DNA of 64,000 nt. It comes from an uncultured Rubripirellula sp. Lineage in GTDB: Bacteria; Planctomycetota; Planctomycetia; Pirellulales; Pirellulaceae. Under the pieces are notes generated by a model. The model had not been told where the DNA came from and did no database searches. It saw only the letters and a list, made by a program, of their open reading frames with translations. Shown one piece after another: positions 38,566-46,804 of this stretch (position 1 is the stretch's first letter; every line of letters begins with the position of its first letter). The translations under genes were made by a program, and so were the position numbers. The DNA lies in NCBI GenBank assembly GCA_938045805.1, contig CALIBL010000035.1, positions 186,001 to 250,000 on the forward strand, in the 5' to 3' direction.

Positions 38566-40932
38566 CTAGTAGTTAAGCCCCACCAGAAGGGTGAACCCGG
38601 ACAACTCTAGGTAATTCCGATCAGATTTAGCCAGAGCATCAACTCGACCACCAAAGTTGGTGTTATCCGAAAGAAACGCGAACGATTGCGACTCAGCGAT
38701 GTTTTTACCTAGATCCCAATGCTGGTACTCGAAACCAACTCTTGCCATTAGTTGTGATCTCGAAAAGACAGGTCGGATGTATTCGATTCCAATTTGAAAT
38801 CCGAGGGTGAAGATCGAAGAATCCCGGTCGTCGAAGATGAGTGCTTTATCACGTGATCTTGCGGTCGTTGCACCTCCGTCACCACCATCGTAATTGACGG
38901 TCGCCTCGGTCACGGTCCCGCTACTTTCTTCGGCCCAGAGCCAGGCAATTCGTCCATTCCAATAAAGGCTCCATGGAAAAGATGGGTGAGCACATCTCCA
39001 TGAATCACAAGATCCAACACAGGTCTCTAAACCACAATCATCACATTCCATGTGCGGCAGTAGATCGCTGGCGTTTTCCCCAAAACTTAACCTCAGGTTC
39101 TTGCGGCCAGATAAACCCAGAGTGGGTCCCGCGCCGCGAAGATATCGCGTTGCTCGTGCGAGACCAGTCAGTTCCAGACTATCATGCAATTGATCGACCA
39201 GAGCTGCCGATTCTTGACCATCATATTCCGCATATCGCCCGCCGAAACTACTCTCTAGCTGACATCCGAACAAAGCATGCCTTTGGGTGATTTCTAGATC
39301 AACCGTCTCAAGTGCTGCGGAACTTGAAGTGATGAAGCGGGGAATCGGTTGATAATCGTGCCATGATTCGCTCGTGACTTGATCTGAAGCAAACGTCCAG
39401 TACTGACACTGAAGCCCCGCATTGCGACCACGCACGCCCATCGTCAAACGGTTGCCGAATCCCATACCAGCATCCGTATCCTGCGAAACCGTGGTTTCCT
39501 CCAACATATCCGTAACGCCGACTTTCACATTCCCAACGGTCTTCGGCGTCAGGAAAGTGAATTCATTAGCAACGTAAAAACCGCTGTCAAATACGCTACC
39601 GAAGAATCCATAACCACTTCCCACTAACTCACTGATCATGCGCTTATTAGAATCTCCCTCCACTGCCTCTGGCGGTGATTCTTCTTCGGGACTTTCTTCT
39701 TCAGTTGATTCGGCCTCCTCCTCAGAAGAACTCTCTGTTGGTGACTGAGAATTGGGTTGCTGAGAAGGGGTGGAAGTGGTCGGTGAAGCTGCCTCAGAGG
39801 AATTTGATTCGGTGCTGGATGCCGCCGGAGGATCGGTCGTATTCCCCTGATTGGGCGCAGCCGGAAAATTCACCGTTGGTCCGGCGCCGGGACCGACTTG
39901 TAACGTTGGAGCCAAGGGACCTGTCGTTCCCGGAATGGGTGACTGGAGTTGCGTCATTGCAATCAGCGACGAAGGACGGCGAGCACCAGACCCAATTTCG
40001 TTATCCGATAAGCTAATTGCTGTCTGAACGATTGGCTCAAATTCATCAAAACCCGAACCGTATAAATCCGATGGAATGTCTTCGTTTACCGAAACATCTT
40101 CAACTCGATCCCGCTGAGTCTCCAACGAGAAGTGACCGGTTTCACTCGCCCCCTCCTGATCGATTGCGGACGTGACGCGAACAAGGCCAAGAGAGTTTAC
40201 TGTCTCCTCAAGATTTGCCTCCACCTCCAAATCAGCCAACAAGAAGGAGGGTGTTCTCAGGAGATCAACGAGTGCTGGTTCGACATCGGTCTGCGCGAGT
40301 CCAGCATCGATAGGATCGCTCTCTTCACCAAAATCATTATCGAGGTCCTCCATCCCTTGACCTCGCATTAACGCTCCCAATTTGGAAGTTGGCAGAAGTT
40401 CACGAGCAATCCTTTGAGCGACCGTTCGTCCCCAGTATTTGGTTAAGTCATCGTCGCGACAAATTAGAAGATGATCATCAATCCTCTGAACCGCGAGTGT
40501 TTCAATGGACTGAATCAATTCAGCTCCAGCATCACCAATTTGATCATCATCCGTTACGCCATCCTGTTTGGACGGCAGGCCGGTCGGATGGGTGCTAGAT
40601 TGTCCACTGGATACCAACTGATCTGCTTTCGCAAACTCGCCGCTCGCTTGCTGGCGGCTCGATTTCGCTTCTAAATTCGCTTGCTGATCTGACGAGTTAA
40701 AGCGTGCCTTTGAGAACTCACCACCGGACACGGGCAAAGGATCCGCTTTGCCTTCAAGAGAGGAAGACTGAGTTCCTGAGCCAGCATCCGAACTCGAATC
40801 AACGTTCGATGAGGTGCCACCCGAGAATGATAGCAACAACAACAGCAGCACGAGCGACAGAAGCAGGAGTCCCTGCATCTGCAAGCGAAGCATCGTGCGA
40901 CGCCTCGTTCGTGTTTGAGATTCGTGGCTCAT
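38566..40932 (-). CDS. Large outer-membrane beta-barrel protein (paralogue B)
   Basis: About 788 residues from the ATG at 40932. A strong hydrophobic export signal (GLLLLSLVLLLLLLSFSGG) is followed by about 380 residues of acidic, low-complexity sequence containing an embedded helical piece (LTKYWGRTVAQRIARELLP). A Glu/Ser/Pro-rich linker follows, then a barrel of about 330 residues that starts GFYVANEFTFLTPK and ends LSGFTLLVGLNY. The barrel shares its opening, GLQCQYWTF, the GAGPTLGLSGRKNLRLSF segment, and the final strand with the protein at 31410-33248. One loop carries four cysteines (CDDCGLETCVGSC), not seen in paralogue A, which may bind metal or form disulfides at the surface. The exact role is unknown. 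Confidence 0.75.
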   Translation of the reverse strand: MSHESQTRTRRRTMLRLQMQGLLLLSLVLLLLLLSFSGGTSSNVDSSSDAGSGTQSSSLEGKADPLPVSGGEFSKARFNSSDQQANLEAKSSRQQASGEFAKADQLVSSGQSSTHPTGLPSKQDGVTDDDQIGDAGAELIQSIETLAVQRIDDHLLICRDDDLTKYWGRTVAQRIARELLPTSKLGALMRGQGMEDLDNDFGEESDPIDAGLAQTDVEPALVDLLRTPSFLLADLEVEANLEETVNSLGLVRVTSAIDQEGASETGHFSLETQRDRVEDVSVNEDIPSDLYGSGFDEFEPIVQTAISLSDNEIGSGARRPSSLIAMTQLQSPIPGTTGPLAPTLQVGPGAGPTVNFPAAPNQGNTTDPPAASSTESNSSEAASPTTSTPSQQPNSQSPTESSSEEEAESTEEESPEEESPPEAVEGDSNKRMISELVGSGYGFFGSVFDSGFYVANEFTFLTPKTVGNVKVGVTDMLEETTVSQDTDAGMGFGNRLTMGVRGRNAGLQCQYWTFASDQVTSESWHDYQPIPRFITSSSAALETVDLEITQRHALFGCQLESSFGGRYAEYDGQESAALVDQLHDSLELTGLARATRYLRGAGPTLGLSGRKNLRLSFGENASDLLPHMECDDCGLETCVGSCDSWRCAHPSFPWSLYWNGRIAWLWAEESSGTVTEATVNYDGGDGGATTARSRDKALIFDDRDSSIFTLGFQIGIEYIRPVFSRSQLMARVGFEYQHWDLGKNIAESQSFAFLSDNTNFGGRVDALAKSDRNYLELSGFTLLVGLNY

Positions 40933-41283
40933 TCTGTCCCTGCTGGTAGCAATCAACCAAGCGCAATCGGAGCCCGGTCTATCGTTTCATCGACGCTACC
41001 GATAATCTTCATGAAGTAGAATTTACCGATTAGTCCGATTCTGCCGCGATTGCATGAGCTCTGTGAAACACTGTCTTCTGCTCTGCGAATGTTTCACGCA
41101 CCAGACGGTGACCGTGTTATCTGGAACATTCCACACATACCAACTACCCAACGAATTTTCACCGGCTTGCGTCGAGACATTTTCTTCCGGAAATAGAAAT
41201 CGCAACTAGCGTGTGGGTCGTTAAGAGAACACCTGTAAAAAGAACACCTGTACCCAACCCATAAAAAATATGGACTTAACGAG
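40933..41283. other. Divergent intergenic region ahead of leader protein C1
   Basis: About 350 bases between the minus-strand outer-membrane barrel gene and the plus-strand leader-protein gene. It should contain promoters for both. The only distinctive element is the 12-base direct repeat at 41226-41252, listed separately. No gene recognised. Confidence 0.45.
41226..41252. repeat. Direct repeat AGAACACCTGTA x2, 15-base period
   Basis: Two exact copies of AGAACACCTGTA lie at 41226-41237 and 41241-41252, a period of 15 bases, ending 31 bases before the start of leader protein C1. The position suits an activator site, but a period of 15 rather than 10 or 20 bases makes this uncertain. No further copy was noticed ahead of the other leader genes. 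Confidence 0.4.
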
Positions 41284-41721
41284 ATGAAGTGTCTTTGCAT
41301 CGCCCTACTCGGGATATTGGTCGCCCCATCCATTTCGCAAGCAGATGAACTGAAGAAGTTTGGCCTTGATGGCCTCGAATCCATTTCTGAGGCATCCGCT
41401 AATCAGGTTCGTGGAGCCGGTCGTGTGACATCACGAACCACTGGCTCGGCTGGATTAACTGCAACTGTACTAGATCCCGACAGCGGGTCGATCTGGAATT
41501 TCAATGTCACGCAGTTCAATCAAACTACGGATGACAAAAACAGCGTTTATGGCAACCAGTATCGATCAGCTCTAAGCTCCACCTTCTCCGACATGGTGAT
41601 AGGCATTGGGGATGTGGGTATCACTCTCGGTGAGTTCCAATTCCAGATGACGGGATCGGCTGCCCGCGCTGCGGCGAGAACCAGCGCCGGAGCACTAGCC
41701 CAGCAGATCTTCCAAAATTGA
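41284..41721 (+). CDS. Leader-motif exported protein, subfamily C (C1)
   Basis: A 145-residue protein of a family I do not recognise. A signal peptide (KCLCIALLGILVAPSISQA) is directly followed by the shared block: FGL at its start, LES in the middle, ending VRGAG (about residues 26-46). The body carries the second shared block LDPDSGSIWNF and the third VGITLGEFQFQMTG, and ends in an Ala-rich helix (AARAAARTSAGALAQQI). It is a lone plus-strand gene between outer-membrane barrel B and the minus-strand leader genes. By position and design it should be exported and possibly cleaved after the RG or RGxG site. It groups with the proteins at 41939 and 62968 by its solitary gene position and its DP-containing second block. 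Confidence 0.75.
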   Translation: MKCLCIALLGILVAPSISQADELKKFGLDGLESISEASANQVRGAGRVTSRTTGSAGLTATVLDPDSGSIWNFNVTQFNQTTDDKNSVYGNQYRSALSSTFSDMVIGIGDVGITLGEFQFQMTGSAARAAARTSAGALAQQIFQN

Positions 41722-41938
41722 ATGTCGCACAGATAACGGGTTCGCTTGAAAAGGGAGACAACTGACTCCGAACCTTCAAATGATTTGGCGTGGAGAAAAG
41801 CTGCGATCCAACTGAGGTAAAGGTTCTCTACCGAGATAGCGGAGCGGGTAAAAACAACGCGAAGTTAAAGACAGGCGAGGTTCGTCTAGCACGCTCTAGG
41901 TCTGTGAGTCACGGTCAGGGTAACTGACTTGAAACCGT

Positions 41939-42394
41939 TTAATAATTAGAGAGTGCAAAACCGGTGGCTTGAACCACTCCTCGCATTGCAGATTCTAAGT
42001 CGACGATCTGCGTTGACACCTGCAATGTCGCCTCGCGATCCCAGTTGACATTACTCCGAGCAAAAGGGCTGATCAGCTGACTATCGGAAACGTAGTCCGC
42101 CGCTTCGGTCAGTTGAATCGAGTGCCCCTTGATAAAACTCGCGGTGTCAGGGTCAAAAAGCATCCCCGAAATGAAACTAATTCCATAATGACGAGTTTCC
42201 AAGTAGGTGCCTCGCACCTGATTAGCTTGTGACTTCGGGAGCACCTCCAGAGACGACAGTCCAAATGCGGCGAGTTCATCGGAATCTCGTTCTTCCGCAA
42301 ACAAATCACCTGCACCAAGGCCAAGGGTCAGCGCCATCGCGAAGAGAATTACTTGACGAAATTTCAACAGCAGGGAGTCGCTAGATTCTGACAT
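41939..42394 (-). CDS. Leader-motif exported protein, subfamily C, divergent (C2)
   Basis: About 151 residues from the ATG at 42394 (12 codons inside the open frame). A signal-like hydrophobic segment (VILFAMALTLGLGAGDLFA) precedes the leader block with FGLSSLEVL and VRGTY; this is the only member in which the final glycine is replaced (Tyr). The body begins HYGISFISGMLFDPDTASF, close to the SGFSFVSGILVDPNTTS of the protein at 62968, so these two form a pair within subfamily C. The third beta block is not evident. The altered end of the leader may mean it is processed differently or not at all. Confidence 0.7.
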   Translation of the reverse strand: MSESSDSLLLKFRQVILFAMALTLGLGAGDLFAEERDSDELAAFGLSSLEVLPKSQANQVRGTYLETRHYGISFISGMLFDPDTASFIKGHSIQLTEAADYVSDSQLISPFARSNVNWDREATLQVSTQIVDLESAMRGVVQATGFALSNY

Positions 42395-42688
42395 AGAAGT
42401 GGCACGGGGAAGGAAGTGCGCGAAATCCAAATACCGCCATAAATCAGCGGGACGATGTCAAGATTTAGATCACTCAGATCGTGAGACTGTTTGATTTCTT
42501 CGATATCCTCGCGTTACACCCCGTCTCTGTTCGCTTTGTTCGGGTTAGACCGATTATTAAGACAACCAGACCCATCGACCGACTTTTAGCCAAGGTTCGT
42601 GCCAAACCAGGTCAATTCAATCAATTGACTGAATCTTTGAGAGCGGAACTGAGACCAGACGGGATCTTCTAACTCGATCGGTATAGGC

Positions 42689-42719
42689 AAAAAAAAACGA
42701 GCGGCCTACAAGGCCGCTC
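42689..42719 (-). terminator. Rho-independent terminator after the B1 leader gene
   Basis: Read on the minus strand: GAGCGGCCT, a three-base loop, AGGCCGCTC, then a run of nine T. The nine-base stem is perfect (42699-42707 with 42711-42719). It lies about 70 bases downstream of the stop of the gene at 42789 and ends the A1-B1 cassette. Confidence 0.9.
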
Positions 42720-42788
42720 GCGAACACTTTATGCTGAATGCCGTGGAGGAATCCAGCACTCAGTGATCCAACTCGAGAGAGAGATGGA

Positions 42789-43265
42789 TTAAACTTCGGG
42801 TACTTCTGCTGCGGGTACTTCCACTTCAGGAGCTTCAACTTCGGCTTCATGTCCTCCAACTTCGCTGAAGAAGTTGCCAAGACCGCCACCGATGGCTCCG
42901 ATTTCGAAACCGGTAGTCATGACGGTGAAGTCATCGATCATGATCCCTGCTGGACCAATTCCGGTGAACGAGTCGGTGAGTGACTCAAATCCGAAAGTTT
43001 CCATGGTGGCAAGACCACTCGTAGCATCTGAAACGTTAATGCTCGCACCCTGGAGATTGATGCTCGAGCCCGAAAGGTAGTCAAAAGCGAAGATCTGGAA
43101 AGAAGCCATTCCGGTGGAAAGAGCACCTTGACCACGGATTTCAGCACCAGCAGCGTCGCTAACAGTTTCGACGTTGCCAAGACCGAAAGCACTCAGGTCT
43201 TCAGCTTTGGTTGGAGCAACTGATGCCACAACCAGCAAAGCGGCAAGTAAAGCTTTGATTTTCAT
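42789..43265 (-). CDS. Leader-motif exported protein, subfamily B (B1)
   Basis: A 158-residue protein: signal peptide (MKIKALLAALLVVASVAPTK, cut near AED), leader block with FGLGNVETVS and IRGQG, then the subfamily B body FQIFAFDYLSGSSINLQ and third block GIMIDDFTVMTTGFEIG. A C-terminal tail repeats acidic E-V-x-x-P units (EVEAPEVEVPAAEVPEV), unique to this member. AAGGA lies eight bases before the ATG. It is the second gene of a cassette: the subfamily A gene at 43318-43794 ends 52 bases upstream, and a strong terminator follows. Its closest relatives here are the proteins at 60691 and 61240. Function unknown; a secreted structural or surface subunit is plausible. Confidence 0.78.
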   Translation of the reverse strand: MKIKALLAALLVVASVAPTKAEDLSAFGLGNVETVSDAAGAEIRGQGALSTGMASFQIFAFDYLSGSSINLQGASINVSDATSGLATMETFGFESLTDSFTGIGPAGIMIDDFTVMTTGFEIGAIGGGLGNFFSEVGGHEAEVEAPEVEVPAAEVPEV

Positions 43266-43317
43266 TGTTAATGTCCTTGTCTTTTAAATGATTTGTCTAG
43301 TTGATGAGAACGGATGC

Positions 43318-43794
43318 TTACTCTGCAGTAACAACAGGAAGCAATGATTGGAAGTCAAGTTCAAACGATGCACCACCAATTTGGCTGGTTTGACCAACGG
43401 ACGAGAATCCGTCCATCGTGAAGCCAAAGGTGTCGCCGAGCGAGAATTCAGCGGATCCGAACTGGACACCACCAACTTGATTCAAGCCCAAGGCTTGTAG
43501 ACCGCCATCGATAGCCAGTCCATCATCGATGGTGCTGAACATGGAATCCACGCCAGTCGTTTGTGAAGTCGCGTTCAGGTTGAAAATCGACCCACTGGTG
43601 CTGTCAACGATGGTGAAAGCAAGCGAGTTGGTAGCAATCGCATTCAAACTGGAATCTAAACCACGACCACGAACGTCCATTGCTTGGGCGTCAGAAACGT
43701 TCTCAAGTCCAGACAAACCGAATCCGGACAAGTCTTCACCACGACAAGTGGTGGCTGCGAGTAGCATCAAGGCTACGGCACAAATCTTTTTCAT
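43318..43794 (-). CDS. Leader-motif exported protein, subfamily A (A1)
   Basis: A 158-residue protein from the ATG at 43794 (another ATG is adjacent), with GAGGAG upstream at good spacing; the frame is open to 43959 but the extension is not needed. Signal peptide (KKICAVALMLLAATTCRG), leader block FGLSGLENVS...VRGRG, then the subfamily A body SLAFTIVDSTSGSIFNLNA, followed by GGVQFG, FGFTMDGFSSV, and the ending FDFQSLLP-like LDFQSLLP. The latter parts are near-identical in design to the proteins at 60188 and 61751. First gene of a two-gene A-B cassette with the gene at 42789. Confidence 0.78.
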   Translation of the reverse strand: MKKICAVALMLLAATTCRGEDLSGFGLSGLENVSDAQAMDVRGRGLDSSLNAIATNSLAFTIVDSTSGSIFNLNATSQTTGVDSMFSTIDDGLAIDGGLQALGLNQVGGVQFGSAEFSLGDTFGFTMDGFSSVGQTSQIGGASFELDFQSLLPVVTAE

Positions 43795-44088
43795 CATTCT
43801 CTCCTCGAGATGTTGCATAGTCGACAATGGTGCCGCACTCGACACAACCGTCATATCTGTAATGAACACTGCTGAGGTAAGCGTGATTAGGAAGATCATT
43901 TTCCACAAAAACTGCTCATTGGACAAAAAAGATACAGACCGACTAATTGTCACAACCATTCCCAGCTGATTGACCCGAGCAAGAATCGCACCCGTTACAA
44001 CCCGTGATCAACCTGAAACCGGGTAGAGCGGATAAATGGCTATCTAGAAGAGCTGAGGTTGGTGCCCTCAAGAATCCAGACGTACCGT

Positions 44089-44132
44089 GATTTGCAAGAC
44101 ACGGAGCACAGATTTGCAAGACACGGAGCACA
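44089..44132. repeat. Perfect 22-base tandem duplication
   Basis: Two exact adjacent copies of a 22-base unit (44089-44110 and 44111-44132), beginning GATTTGCAAG and ending GGAGCACA. It lies in the 400-base gap between the last secretion gene (44201) and the A1 leader gene (start 43794), upstream of the latter on the minus strand. It may be a duplicated binding site or a recent slippage event. Confidence 0.85.
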
Positions 44133-44200
44133 GGGCAAAAACATCGAACGATTGATACCGTTCGGCTGAACGTACAAAAGAATTGCAGAGCATAAAATGC

Positions 44201-45202
44201 TTACGTCGAGGAACGTTTTTTTCGTGGAATGATTTCACGATCCTTCAGGCTAGCCGCCATCATCCAGCGATAACGCTCGCCTTCGACCTGAATAACCACG
44301 TAGCGAGCATTAACCGTTTGAACGCGGCCACGAGTTCCGTAAAAATCAAAATCGCCCCCCTCCCGCAACACGACCTGCTCGTTCGTTCGGCGATCCATCA
44401 CCCACACCTCTCGTGTCGCTGAATTGAGGACCGTTCCCACCTGCACAATCTGATCTGAGTAATCCGGTTTCGGCGGAGGAGCCACGACGATGGGCTTCAC
44501 CGGGTCCTTCGTCACCATCACCGTTGGCTCTCGCTTGATCGGTTCGGCTTTAGGGATCTCCTTCACAATTAAAAATGGTGAAACCTGTTCCGCCACGGCA
44601 TCCCGATGCCGTGTATTGACCAACTGACCCAACTCCTCGCGAACCGACTCAGGTAACAATTCAGATCGATCCTCGGCACCATCAACAATCATACAATCCA
44701 GCTGAATCTGCACATCTAAGCGGTCTTCATACTCCGTGTCGGCCAAACGAACTGACACTTCGGAAACCTGATGCATCAAGGGAGTTTCATCGATTGACAT
44801 GAGAAAATACTGCAAGCCAGAATAATCAGTGACCCCGGAGACATTAAACGACAACGTCTTCATTCCGAGAGCCAAATCTTCGACAGATGATGGCGTCACC
44901 TGAACGTCGGCGAACGACGAATCCGAACATGCATCAATCAGCCAGTTTTGATAGAGGGTTGCTGCCTCAGATGGTCGAGCAGGCAATGTTTTCATCAACC
45001 AATCTTGATAAGCGGCCTCGGCTTGCTCAATCCTCACTGCAAGCCTCTTCTGCGCCAACAATTCCGTCTCCAACTCATCGACTTGCATCTGCCGATCAGC
45101 AAGCGGTTTTAGCAGCAAGTTCTCGGCCATATCGTAGACGCGCACGCCGAGCACGGAGATAGCCAAAACAAGTAATAATAATTTTGAACGTTGTTGAAAC
45201 AT
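44201..45202 (-). CDS. PilO/GspM-like protein with C-terminal PilP/GspC-like region
   Basis: A 333-residue bitopic protein: an N-terminal membrane helix (LLLLVLAISVLGVRVYDMA), a coiled coil (about 35-65), then an alpha/beta domain (TLSFNVSGVTDYSGLQYFLMSIDETPLMHQVSEVSVRL) that matches the PilO/GspM ferredoxin-like domain. After a Pro/Lys linker (about 220-250), a small beta domain (VGTVLNSATREVWVMDRRTNEQVVLREGGDFDF) resembles the pilotin/HR-type modules of PilP or GspC. So it may link the inner-membrane platform to the secretin. It is the last gene of the secretion operon, 56 bases after the PilM/PilN-like gene. Confidence 0.72.
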   Translation of the reverse strand: MFQQRSKLLLLVLAISVLGVRVYDMAENLLLKPLADRQMQVDELETELLAQKRLAVRIEQAEAAYQDWLMKTLPARPSEAATLYQNWLIDACSDSSFADVQVTPSSVEDLALGMKTLSFNVSGVTDYSGLQYFLMSIDETPLMHQVSEVSVRLADTEYEDRLDVQIQLDCMIVDGAEDRSELLPESVREELGQLVNTRHRDAVAEQVSPFLIVKEIPKAEPIKREPTVMVTKDPVKPIVVAPPPKPDYSDQIVQVGTVLNSATREVWVMDRRTNEQVVLREGGDFDFYGTRGRVQTVNARYVVIQVEGERYRWMMAASLKDREIIPRKKRSST

Positions 45203-45258
45203 CTTTTCGTTCAGCTAGGTGGACAGAAGCACTTGTGGACAAAAATACTCTTGATCGA

Positions 45259-46800
45259 TCAAATCTCAGACTCGGAAGCCGAGTTTGTTGAAGGCAAAAT
45301 TGGAGAGTTCTCAAGCGGTGAAGTCTCTTCTTGATTGGAGGAATCACCCTGGGCTGGGGCCGCCACCTTCAAATCGAGTTCGAACTGATGGATAAAGGGT
45401 TCAGCTCCTTCATTTTGAAAAAACGGTCGCGGATCCATCTCGTACGGACTCGACGCGGAGGAAAGCCGCTTGTTCATTTCCATGATGTCTGACTGGTCTT
45501 TCGCAAATCCCACAGCACTGGCAGCGGGCAATTCACCATCCTGTGAGCTTTGAAAGACCAACTGACGTAGATAAGCCTCATTTTTTTCTGGAAGGTTTTG
45601 CTTCAGTGCAGATAACTCTGAAAGCCAATCCACCCTGGCCTCTTCCCAATCACCAACCACGGCTGCCACGCGGAGCAAACGCTCACTCTTCTGATTAAGT
45701 GTCGTCAGCTGATCAACTTCGGAATGCAGTTCCGCCCAGCGCCCCTCCACCTCCAGCTTCCGCTGCTCCAACTGGCGATACCCTGTCAAACACAACCAAC
45801 CAATCAGAGATGCCGCGGTCGCCGCGTAGAGGGACTTCAAAACCCACCGGCTCTTCGGTCGCTTTGGAGACAATAAATCGATCGTCTCATTGCGATGCCG
45901 TTGTTGCGAGATTAGAGCACCGGCGAGCAATAGCGATTCTGCACACAACTGCTCAGATCGTTTACCGGGCGCCGATCGGGAATCAATTTGAAACAACATC
46001 CGGTAATCAAAAATCTGGCTGTTGGTGTCATGCTCATCCTCGAGCCGGTCGCTAACCTTTGCACCCCATACCGGATCATCGCACATCAACAACGCGTCCT
46101 TAGGTTCGAATCCCTCATGCTTTCTTTGCACTGCTTTGAGAAATCGGGAAACGACCGGATAGATCAAATCAGACGTGGGGGATTGAGTCTCGAAAATCGA
46201 CTCAGTGTGAGACGCGATCAGCTTTCCGTCTCGAACTGCCATCAGATCGATCCGCCTATCGGACGAAAGAACGAATAAATTGAACTTCTCGTTCCCTGGA
46301 ATTCGTTTAGTCGCTGTCAACATCGAATGGGCTGCTGAGGTAACCGATTGAACGCGGAAACCAGATTGCCCAAACTCTGCAACGATCCGGTTCACGGTTG
46401 CTTCCGAGGTGATGGCAACACCCAACTCCATGCTCCCCTTATCGGATCGATGTATCGAAAAGTCACAAAGAGTATCCTGCAACTTCAGCATCGGCATCGC
46501 CTCAACTTGCAACTGAACGACACTAGGAAGTGATGCAAGACGAGTGGGGGGTAGCGACAGGGAACGATCGATCAATGATGGAGAAGAGAGGATCACCGCA
46601 GCTGTTGATGGTTTCCAGCCCAATCTCCCGAGCTCATCTCGAAGCATCACGCTGAAGCCTTCTGAGCCGGGACGTTCTGGGTCGCCAAACTTCCCTTTGG
46701 GTAAGCGTATAAAAGCTTTGACATCGATGCGTCCTCGACGCACCACCCCTTCCACAAAGCTGATGCAATGCTGATCAATAAGTATTGCTTGGCGGATCAT
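45259..46800 (-). CDS. GspL-like protein: PilM-type cytoplasmic domain fused to PilN-type region
   Basis: A 513-residue protein. The first roughly 320 residues read as a PilM/GspL-type actin-fold domain (ILIDQHCISFVEGVV, LSSPSLIDRSLSLPP, VQLQVEAMPMLKLQDTLCDF, and FVLSSDRRIDLMAVRDGKLIASH). A membrane helix follows at about 333-352 (ATAASLIGWLCLTGY), then a coiled coil with a PilN-like periplasmic part (VDQLTTLNQKSERLLRVAAVVGDWEEARVDWLSELSAL). A Ser/Pro/Glu-rich tail ends the protein. This fused arrangement is the GspL layout of type II secretion, in which the cytoplasmic domain docks GspE. It starts four bases after the gspJ-like gene. Confidence 0.78.
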   Translation of the reverse strand: MIRQAILIDQHCISFVEGVVRRGRIDVKAFIRLPKGKFGDPERPGSEGFSVMLRDELGRLGWKPSTAAVILSSPSLIDRSLSLPPTRLASLPSVVQLQVEAMPMLKLQDTLCDFSIHRSDKGSMELGVAITSEATVNRIVAEFGQSGFRVQSVTSAAHSMLTATKRIPGNEKFNLFVLSSDRRIDLMAVRDGKLIASHTESIFETQSPTSDLIYPVVSRFLKAVQRKHEGFEPKDALLMCDDPVWGAKVSDRLEDEHDTNSQIFDYRMLFQIDSRSAPGKRSEQLCAESLLLAGALISQQRHRNETIDLLSPKRPKSRWVLKSLYAATAASLIGWLCLTGYRQLEQRKLEVEGRWAELHSEVDQLTTLNQKSERLLRVAAVVGDWEEARVDWLSELSALKQNLPEKNEAYLRQLVFQSSQDGELPAASAVGFAKDQSDIMEMNKRLSSASSPYEMDPRPFFQNEGAEPFIHQFELDLKVAAPAQGDSSNQEETSPLENSPILPSTNSASESEI

Positions 46801-46804
46801 TAAA

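Noticed and set aside
42481-42672. Short plus-strand frame of 63 codons between C2 and the B1 terminator
   Set aside because: It starts with GTG, has no signal or motif, and ends next to the terminator; not enough to call a gene.
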